In this document: positions 1 through 4,641 of the stretch, piece after piece
Layout of the letters: the number at the start of each line of letters is the position of its first letter
Numbering within the stretch: position 1 is the stretch's first letter
Notes under the pieces: generated by a model
What the model saw: the letters and a program-made list of their open reading frames with translations, nothing else
Database searches by the model: none
What the model was told of the DNA's origin: nothing
Source: Candidatus Hydrogenedentes bacterium CG07_land_8_20_14_0_80_42_17
GTDB taxonomy: Bacteria > UBA8481
Reading direction: 5' to 3'
NCBI GenBank assembly: GCA_002780065.1
Contig: PEWQ01000051.1
Coordinates: 1 to 8,133, forward strand
DNA length: 8,133 nucleotides
Translations under genes and position numbers: made by a program

Positions 1-317
1 CAGAAAAATTATTAAATAAGGAAACTAAATCATTAGAAGAAAATCAAATAGAATTAGGAGAGAAACTTAAAAATACAGTTAGAGACATTGCTTCGGATCT
101 GTTAGCTGAAGAAGGTATTGGCTCTGATGAACTTGGCTATTTTTATGGGATATTAATTGAACATATAAAAGAAAAATTTTTAGAGAATAAGACGGTAGGA
201 ACTGCAAATATTAAAAATATAAGGAATGCCTTAAACCATATACACTATATATTTCATAAATTTAGAGACAATCCGGGTCTGGTTACAAGTATTGTAAAGT
301 ACAAAAGAGGTGCATGA
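1..317 (+). CDS. C-terminal end of an unrecognised protein (start lies outside the window)
   Basis: An open frame runs from the left edge (first full codon at base 3) to TGA at 315-317, giving about 104 residues of a C-terminus. It is rich in Lys, Glu, Ile and Asn, with a charged Glu/Lys-rich helical start followed by alternating hydrophobic and basic segments, and it ends in YKRGA. I recognise no family or catalytic motif. The stop overlaps the ATG of the next gene as ATGA, so the two are probably translated together. Because the next gene is a PD-(D/E)XK nuclease domain, this could be the motor, specificity or DNA-binding partner of a restriction or transposition system; that is inference from position only. 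The AT-rich composition resembles the next gene and not the efflux genes downstream. Confidence 0.7.
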   Translation, partial: EKLLNKETKSLEENQIELGEKLKNTVRDIASDLLAEEGIGSDELGYFYGILIEHIKEKFLENKTVGTANIKNIRNALNHIHYIFHKFRDNPGLVTSIVKYKRGA

Positions 318-670
318 TCATGCCAGTAAGCGAGAGAGGAGATTTTGAAAGCCCGAAAAAAAGTGCTTATTCTGTTGAGAGATATGATTCTTCATGGGAA
401 CTTGAATATATGAAGAAATTAGATAAAATTAAAACAATAAAAAAGTGGACGAAAACTCATGGGATAGTAATACAGTATGTAACGGAGGCAGGAAATGTAC
501 GAGGATACCGTCCGGATTTTTTAGTTGAGACCATAGATGGGCAAAAGCAATTACATGAAGTTAAGGGGAGCCATTTTTTAGATAATCCAGACACAAAAAG
601 AAAACATGATGCTGCTCAAAATTGGTGCAAAAGAAGAGGAATGTCTTTTATTATAATTACTAAAAAATAA
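314..670 (+). CDS. Stand-alone PD-(D/E)XK nuclease domain protein (type III Res C-terminal / TnsA-like)
   Basis: This is a 118-residue protein with a recognisable PD-(D/E)XK core: a helix with Glu31 in SSWELEYMKKLD, then Pro67-Asp68 in GYRPDFLVE, then Glu82-Val-Lys84 in LHEVKG, followed by a Lys-rich helix with AAQNWCKRRG (100-109). Asp68, Glu82 and Lys84 would be the metal and catalytic residues, so the site looks intact. The same order, including the AA..WC helix after the EVKG strand, is familiar from the C-terminal nuclease part of type III restriction Res subunits and from TnsA-like endonucleases. Those are normally larger proteins; here the domain is alone. The start at 314 overlaps the previous stop (ATGA). 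A second in-frame ATG at 320 sits 9 nt after the AGAGG at 306-310, a more usual spacing than the 3 nt to 314. Role as a DNA-cleaving subunit of a defence or mobile element is likely; which system is unknown. Confidence 0.72.
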   Translation: MIMPVSERGDFESPKKSAYSVERYDSSWELEYMKKLDKIKTIKKWTKTHGIVIQYVTEAGNVRGYRPDFLVETIDGQKQLHEVKGSHFLDNPDTKRKHDAAQNWCKRRGMSFIIITKK

Positions 671-838
671 TTTTATCTGCGGTTTATAGGGAAAAGAGAG
701 CTTGCTAAAAGACTTATTACGCTACAGTTAAAAATCTTACTATTAAGTAACAATCCGCCGAATCATCCGAATCTACAAGCGCGAGTACTGTTTTGAATGC
801 CCTCATAGCTCGCTGGGCTACAAGACGCGATTGAATTC

Positions 839-1090
839 GCGGCAAAGTTTGCCGCACAAAAAGCTGTGGAAACAGTGGACAGTCCTTCGGCATGCCCACT
901 GTTACCACAGCACGACGACGACGATTTAAGAAAGGAGTTGATAGTTAAGGCGGTATGAATTGCTCTCATCCAAGTTGGACCGAAGATGGGGAGCAGGTCG
1001 CTAGCCCCTCTGATTGTTATACTACATTCTTGAACCAGAGAGACACAAGTGTGCGGTGCCGTTGCCGGTACGGCGGCGGGGGGCGGCGCC
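839..1090 (+). ncRNA. Candidate structured RNA with five successive stem-loops
   Basis: Five stem-loops follow one another: 839-844 with 850-855 (6 bp); 863-878 with 896-911 (15 bp with one A-A mismatch); 961-970 with 985-995 (9 bp, one U-G and a one-base bulge); 1008-1015 with 1033-1040 (7 bp with one mismatch); and 1055-1060 with 1085-1090 (6 bp, one U-G), which encloses a 4-bp stem, 1064-1067 with 1071-1074. The two G-U pairs (966/989 and 1057/1088) are allowed only if the + strand is transcribed. I match it to no known RNA class; I found no tmRNA, RNase P or SRP landmarks. Element-linked guide RNAs (HEARO/omega-RNA type) and retron RNAs were considered, but no partner nuclease or reverse transcriptase is in the window. 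No clear promoter or U-tract terminator was found. Confidence 0.33.
863..911 (+). repeat. Long inverted repeat / hairpin inside the GC-rich island
   Basis: GCTGTGG (863-869) pairs with CCACAGC (905-911) and AACAGTGG (871-878) pairs with CCACTGTT (896-903). They are separated only by an A-A mismatch (870/904), giving 15 base pairs. The 17-nt apex contains CCTTCGG (884-890), which could form a C(UUCG)G tetraloop. No T-run follows, so it is not a normal intrinsic terminator. It could be the core stem of a structured RNA or a folded single-strand recombination or transposition site. Confidence 0.75.
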
Positions 1091-1098
1091 ATTGTTGA
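955..1098 (+). CDS. Doubtful 47-residue Cys-rich small ORF
   Basis: The frame ATG 955 to TGA 1096-1098 encodes 47 residues with five cysteines (3, 21, 35, 37, 47) and a basic, Gly-rich tail (CRCRYGGGGRRHC). An AAAGGAG at 931-937 is 17 nt from the ATG, too far for normal use; AAGG at 947-950 is closer but weak. The ATG overlaps a TGA at 956-958 that closes another open frame (from about 809, ending RKELIVKAV) as ATGA, which would look like translational coupling if both were real. A Cys-rich modified peptide or small toxin is conceivable. However, the tail simply translates a GC-rich repeat, no maturation gene is nearby, and the same bases form strong stem-loops. I favour chance. Confidence 0.12.
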   Translation: MNCSHPSWTEDGEQVASPSDCYTTFLNQRDTSVRCRCRYGGGGRRHC

Positions 1099-1123
1099 TT
1101 AAATTTATTTACTGTTAGATAAA
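1095..1123 (+). promoter_or_regulatory. Candidate promoter upstream of the regulator's first ATG
   Basis: TTGATT (1095-1100) and GATAAA (1118-1123) are spaced 17 bp apart and each matches sigma-70 consensus at four of six positions. Transcription would start near 1130, only a few bases before the ATG at 1136. The boxes overlap the candidate operator, so repressor binding would block it. Confidence 0.25.
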
Positions 1124-1125
1124 TT
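1102..1125. promoter_or_regulatory. Imperfect palindrome, candidate operator of the TetR-family regulator
   Basis: AATTTAT (1102-1108) and ATAAATT (1119-1125) are perfect inverted copies around a 10-nt centre whose TA/TA positions (1110-1111 and 1116-1117) also pair, so 9 of 12 half-site positions match. It lies 10 bp before the regulator's first ATG and overlaps or abuts both promoter candidates. Size and position fit the self-binding sites of TetR-family repressors. AT-rich palindromes arise easily by chance, so binding is inferred. Confidence 0.42.
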
Positions 1126-1127
1126 AG

Positions 1128-1156
1128 TTGACATAATGAATCAGATGAGATTTAAT
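1128..1156 (+). promoter_or_regulatory. Near-consensus promoter overlapping the annotated start of the regulator
   Basis: A perfect TTGACA at 1128-1133 is followed after exactly 17 bp by TTTAAT at 1151-1156 (five of six). This is the best sigma-70-type promoter in the window. It would start transcription near 1163, after the first ATG (1136), so use of this promoter would require the regulator to start at ATG 1172 or GTG 1163. The candidate operator ends two bases upstream of its -35 box. Confidence 0.42.
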
Positions 1157-1825
1157 TGCTTTGTGAAAAAAATGAAAGCTGATCGAATAGAAGAAAAAAG
1201 AAGAGCCGGCAGACCTCTCTCTAAGTTTGCTAAGAATGGCACAAAAATTATTGAAGATGTTCGGCAGAGATTATTAACTGCCGCAGTTACTCTGTTCGCT
1301 AGAAAAGGGTATTCTGCGACTTCTGTCAGGGAGATTGTTGCTGAGGCTAAAGTGACTCAGCCGGTTTTGTATTATTACTTCAAAAATAAAGAAGGGATTT
1401 TTCTTGGCTTGATGGAAGAAACTGCTCACGGCTTTGATGAATTGCTATCTACTTTACATTCAAAAAAAGGTTCGGTGCGCGAAAAAATCATCTTTCTTTT
1501 TGAATCAATAATTAAATTGCACGCCGAAAATATCGAACTTGTAAAAATTATGCATACGTTGCTTTACGGCCCTGAAGAGAGCACTCCTGATTTTGATTTT
1601 CATAAATTTCCGGAAAGACTGAGAATGACTGTCATGGAATTAATAAAGCAAGGAATCAAGAATAAAGAGTTCAGAAAAATTAACGTTGATGACGCAACAT
1701 GGGGAATTATGGGTATTTTGAAGATTACTCTTGAGGCAGAGCATTGCCATCAGAAAGTTTCGCCGGGAATCAAAGGAATGAAGAGAATTGTAAATCTATT
1801 TCTCGATGGATTGAAGAAGATATGA
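1136..1825 (+). CDS. TetR/AcrR-family transcriptional regulator of the efflux operon
   Basis: The 229-residue frame has a classic TetR-family N-terminal DNA-binding domain at about 42-89: RQRLLTAAVTLFARKGYSAT (43-62), then TSVREIVAEAKVTQPVLYYYF, then KNKEGIF. The C-terminal part is the variable ligand-binding and dimerisation region and ends KMFLDGLKK-like in a basic helix. A basic tail precedes the domain and contains the AT-hook-like core RRAGRP (22-27). The start is uncertain: ATG 1136, ATG 1145 and ATG 1172 (217 residues) all keep the domain whole, none has a clear Shine-Dalgarno sequence, and a strong promoter at 1128-1156 favours 1172. The TGA at 1823-1825 overlaps the next ATG as ATGA. 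By family and position it should repress its own operon, probably through the palindrome at 1102-1125, and be released by a pump substrate; the ligand is unknown. Confidence 0.93.
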   Translation: MNQMRFNCFVKKMKADRIEEKRRAGRPLSKFAKNGTKIIEDVRQRLLTAAVTLFARKGYSATSVREIVAEAKVTQPVLYYYFKNKEGIFLGLMEETAHGFDELLSTLHSKKGSVREKIIFLFESIIKLHAENIELVKIMHTLLYGPEESTPDFDFHKFPERLRMTVMELIKQGIKNKEFRKINVDDATWGIMGILKITLEAEHCHQKVSPGIKGMKRIVNLFLDGLKKI

Positions 1826-3540
1826 AGAAAATAATTTTACTTAGTTTTTTGATGCTGGTTTCGGCAGAAGCGTATGGCAGACAGTATACTGTTCATGAAG
1901 GCGAAACTCTTTTTAGAATCGCAGAGAATGAGCTCGGAAAAAGTTCGAGATGGAAAGAGATTGCGGATTTAAACAGAATCTCCGAACCTTATGTAATTAA
2001 GACAGGACAACTTTTAATATTACCTGATAACGATTCGAAAAGATCGAATGTATCAGGAGTAGTCAATCTGGAAACTGATTCTTCTTATGCACGTGAGATT
2101 ACATCTATTTATTCTAATGTGAATGTTCCTCAAGATAAGGTGAAAACAAATACGGTAGCATCTATTGATTCGGTGCCGTACGTGCCTCAAGATGAAATGC
2201 AAACAACTGCGGTTTCTATCTCTGAACTTTTGAAGCCGAGTTATGATGGATATGCTCCGCAGGAACTGTCGGAACTTAATTTAGAGAAAGCCGTGCAGAT
2301 TGCTTTGAATAATGCTCCGGAAGTGCGGGCCGCATTGGCAAATATCGAGAGTGTGAAGGGTTATGTGGGTCAGGCATGGTCAACTGCGCTCCCGCAAATC
2401 AATGCGACGGCTGATATAAAAAGAAACGAAACATATCGCTCTTACTCAATATTTAGCACTGATGCTTCTACTGTTCGAAGTGCCGGAGTCACTGTGACCC
2501 AGCCTATCTGGAGCTTCGGGCGAATTTCTCATTCGCTTGAGGCGGCGCGTCAGGAAGAAGCCGCCGCGCTTACTCAATTAGCGGATGCAAAACTGAATCT
2601 ACGATTTAGAGTCGAATCATCTTTTTTGAAATACTTGCTTGCTAAAGAAAAATTAGAAGTTGCCAAAGAAGCTTATCTTGTTGCTGAGCGGCTTTTGAAG
2701 CGTGCAAAAGTTCGTGAAGCTGTCGGCGCAGGAACCCGCTTTGATGTCACCCGCTCCGAAGCGGAAGATGCTTCTGCTTCTGCTCGGCTGGTTGCGGCTC
2801 GAGCTGAACTCGATGTTTCACGGGAAGAATTGACTTCTGCGATGGGATTTTCTTCATCAACATGGATCGAGCCGCAAGGAAATATTTTAATTGATTTTTC
2901 GAACCTTCTTCCGGTTTCGGCTCAATCTACGGAAAAGATTGCGGAGGAAGAGCGGCCTGATCTAATAACATTGCGGCATAAAATTAAGTCATCGGAAGAA
3001 TTAATCTCGTATGAGCGCTCGAAAAGTTACCCCAGCATTGATGCAATTGGAAATTTTAATTACTCTTATTCAGATTTTTCTTTTGAAAATTCCGGAAGCA
3101 GTAATTTTTACACCGGACATGAAAATGTTACCGGCTTTGCCGGTGTTACAGTAAGCATCCCAATCTTTGATGGTTTTCGAGCAAGAGAAACGGTGAGAAG
3201 CAGACGTGCCGCTACCGACGCGTTGAAGGCTCAATATGACCGTTCTAAACTCGACGCAATTAAAGAAGTTAGAAGAATTTATATGGCGCTTTCTGCAGCT
3301 CTAAGCGCGATTGCCGCTCGAAAAGAGGGCGTGCGATCAGCAGGAGAGGCGCTTCAAATGGCAGAGGTATCATTCGAAGCAGGACGTGCGACTTCTTTGG
3401 ATGTGATTCAGGCTTCGCTTGCGCTCACTGACGCGAGAATTTCAGAGGCTGAAGTGGAATATCAGTTTAGACTTGGACTTGCTCAGCTCGTGAAAGCATC
3501 CGGAACAGATTTTGTTTTGAAAGGCGGAAAGACAGAATGA
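1822..3540 (+). CDS. TolC-family outer-membrane efflux protein with an N-terminal LysM domain
   Basis: Translation from ATG 1822 gives 572 residues: a Sec signal peptide (about 1-19, Lys-Lys then a hydrophobic core, cleavage probably after Ala-Tyr-Gly), a LysM domain (about 21-68: YTVHEGETLFRIAENELG ... IKTGQLLILP), a flexible linker (about 69-150) and an outer-membrane efflux domain (about 151-570) with the two expected helical halves (NLEKAVQIALNNAPEVRAA at the start; LDVIQASLALTDARI near the end). It would form the trimeric exit channel of the pump. The frame stays open upstream to ATG 1744, but that would put 26 residues before the signal peptide and overlap the regulator by 82 nt; the ATGA overlap at 1822 is preferred. 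The LysM module, a peptidoglycan-binding fold, is unusual in this family and could anchor the channel in the cell wall. The stop overlaps the adaptor gene as ATGA. Confidence 0.93.
   Translation: MKKIILLSFLMLVSAEAYGRQYTVHEGETLFRIAENELGKSSRWKEIADLNRISEPYVIKTGQLLILPDNDSKRSNVSGVVNLETDSSYAREITSIYSNVNVPQDKVKTNTVASIDSVPYVPQDEMQTTAVSISELLKPSYDGYAPQELSELNLEKAVQIALNNAPEVRAALANIESVKGYVGQAWSTALPQINATADIKRNETYRSYSIFSTDASTVRSAGVTVTQPIWSFGRISHSLEAARQEEAAALTQLADAKLNLRFRVESSFLKYLLAKEKLEVAKEAYLVAERLLKRAKVREAVGAGTRFDVTRSEAEDASASARLVAARAELDVSREELTSAMGFSSSTWIEPQGNILIDFSNLLPVSAQSTEKIAEEERPDLITLRHKIKSSEELISYERSKSYPSIDAIGNFNYSYSDFSFENSGSSNFYTGHENVTGFAGVTVSIPIFDGFRARETVRSRRAATDALKAQYDRSKLDAIKEVRRIYMALSAALSAIAARKEGVRSAGEALQMAEVSFEAGRATSLDVIQASLALTDARISEAEVEYQFRLGLAQLVKASGTDFVLKGGKTE
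2125..2238 (+). repeat. Degenerate 19-residue duplication in the LysM-TolC linker
   Basis: Codons 102-120 and 121-139 of the channel gene align as two 57-nt units, each starting VPQD; the shared nucleotide core is gt-cctcaagat. A third, weaker Y-A-P-Q-E occurs at residues 144-148. The pattern suggests the spacer between the wall-binding and channel domains grew by duplication. Confidence 0.45.
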
Positions 3541-4640
3541 AATTTAAATTCATACTTTTATTTGCAGTATCAACTCTTTTGATTTCGTGCGGAAAAGCAA
3601 AAGAGGAGATAGTAGAATCTGTTGCTATGGTCGAAACAATACGGCTTGCTCCAAAAGATTTTGTGCTTTCTTACAAAGGACCAGCTTCTCTTGAGGGCTG
3701 GAAGGTTTCAGATTTAGGAGTGGAGCAGAACGGAAGAATTAAGTGGATCGGAGTTGAAGAAGGAGATCGAGTAAAAGCCGGTCAAATTTTGTTTAAGATT
3801 TATTCCGACGTTCAGTCTGCGCGTTCTTTAGAATCATCGGCAAGAATATCTGATGCAAAGGTTTCAATGAAAAACGCTGAGGACAATTATTCTCGAGTAA
3901 AAAAACTTTTCGACCAAGGTGTGGCTTCTCAGCAGGAATTAGAGAATGCGCTTGCATTGCGAGACCGCACAGCAGAGGCTGTTTCAGCCGCAAGGGCGGG
4001 CTTTGCCGCAAGCGCGGGTGATCTTGGCAAGACAATTGTTAGAGCGCCTTTTGACGGAATAATTACTAGAAAGAATTATGAGGTCGGTGAAGTTGTCGGG
4101 AATAATTCTACAGTATTGAGAGTGGAAGAGATCTCTTCTTTGAAAGCTGTTGTCAAGGTTCCTGAGCGCGAGATTTTTGGAATAGAGCCCGGCGCAAATG
4201 CGATTTTATCTCTGGCATCAGGTGCAACTTGCTCAGGAACTGTTGCTCTGGTTTCTCCCGCGGCAGATGAGATGTCGAGAACTGTTAGAGCTGAGATCAG
4301 GTTTGACAGTTATCCTTCGCAATTCAGATCAGGCCTATTCTGCGATGCGGAGATTATCAGAGAGGTTAGAAAGAATGCTCTGCTTGTTCCGCGTTCTGCT
4401 CTGGTTCAGAAGTTCGACGGCACTGCTGTCGTGTATGTAGTCGAAGGCGGAGTTGCAAAAAAACGGAAAGTAAAGATCGGCGGTTCTGATGATTACTTAT
4501 TTGAAATTGTCGAAGGCCTGAAATCCGAAGACGAAGTCATTACGAGCGGAGTTGCGAGATTGGCAGATGGAATGAAAGTCGAGTCGGCCGCTAAATCATC
4601 TTCACTCGAACCTTCTTCAGATTCTAATCCGGCAAAGTAA
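3537..4640 (+). CDS. RND efflux periplasmic adaptor (membrane fusion protein), lipoprotein
   Basis: This 367-residue protein bridges the pump and the outer-membrane channel in the periplasm. The N-terminus is a lipoprotein signal with lipobox Leu15-Ile-Ser-Cys18, so mature protein would be lipid-anchored at Cys18; Gly at +2 does not suggest inner-membrane retention by the Asp+2 rule known in enterobacteria. The first half of the biotinyl-lipoyl-like domain is at about 70-88 (WIGVEEGDRVKAGQILFKI). A helical hairpin covers about 90-155 (VKKLFDQGVASQQELENA). The second lipoyl half is at about 166-190 (TIVRAPFDGIITRKNYEVGE). Beta-barrel and membrane-proximal parts follow (LVPRSALV; SGVARLADGMKV). 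The length is usual for the family. A GGAAAG precedes the start, and ATGA overlap with the channel gene plus a 1-nt gap to the pump gene indicate tight coupling. Confidence 0.95.
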   Translation: MKFKFILLFAVSTLLISCGKAKEEIVESVAMVETIRLAPKDFVLSYKGPASLEGWKVSDLGVEQNGRIKWIGVEEGDRVKAGQILFKIYSDVQSARSLESSARISDAKVSMKNAEDNYSRVKKLFDQGVASQQELENALALRDRTAEAVSAARAGFAASAGDLGKTIVRAPFDGIITRKNYEVGEVVGNNSTVLRVEEISSLKAVVKVPEREIFGIEPGANAILSLASGATCSGTVALVSPAADEMSRTVRAEIRFDSYPSQFRSGLFCDAEIIREVRKNALLVPRSALVQKFDGTAVVYVVEGGVAKKRKVKIGGSDDYLFEIVEGLKSEDEVITSGVARLADGMKVESAAKSSSLEPSSDSNPAK

Positions 4641-4641
4641 G

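Larger units (their letters stand above)
743..1102. mobile_element. Candidate small inserted element: GC-rich island with terminal inverted repeats
   Basis: The gap between the nuclease gene and the regulator has no convincing protein gene. Within it, about 747-1097 is sharply GC-richer than both flanks (182 of 340 bases in 751-1090 by hand count). Its borders match an inverted repeat: TTAAGTAACAAT at 743-754 against ATTGTTGATTAA at 1091-1102, 10 of 12 positions. The outermost part also forms a direct repeat, ATTAA at 742-746 and 1098-1102, as a target duplication would. Just inside the repeats both ends are rich in CCGCC. No transposase is encoded, so a non-autonomous MITE-like element of about 350 bp is one explanation. 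A horizontally acquired structured RNA gene is another. Bases 671-742 before it are AT-rich and show nothing I can name. Short AT-rich repeats can match by chance, so this is tentative. Confidence 0.4.

Noticed and set aside
717-908. A 63-residue minus-strand frame in the same gap
   Set aside because: It begins at GTG with no ribosome site, overlaps the long hairpin and shows no family likeness.
912-923. Short (ACG)4 simple repeat
   Set aside because: It is too short to call a microsatellite or CRISPR-like repeat. No CRISPR array, tRNA or rRNA was found anywhere in the window.
956-1031. TGA recoding (selenocysteine or an alternative code) joining frames in the island
   Set aside because: TGA is a normal stop for the left-edge, regulator and channel genes, each with ATGA coupling, so an altered code is not supported. 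No independent evidence for a selenocysteine element or selenoprotein family was seen.
763-1092. A 109-residue open frame on the minus strand across the GC-rich island
   Set aside because: It is low-complexity Ala/Ser/Cys-rich sequence, has no Shine-Dalgarno before its ATG, and is explained by scarcity of stops in GC-rich DNA. Several other frames across the same bases look equally open.
1055-1110. Intrinsic terminator at the right end of the island
   Set aside because: The GC-rich stem 1055-1060/1085-1090 is followed by mixed ATTGTTGATTAAATTT and not a continuous T-run.
1744-1821. N-terminal extension of the channel protein from ATG 1744
   Set aside because: It would bury the signal peptide 26 residues inside the protein and overlap the regulator by 82 nt; ATG 1822 gives a proper signal peptide and ATGA coupling.
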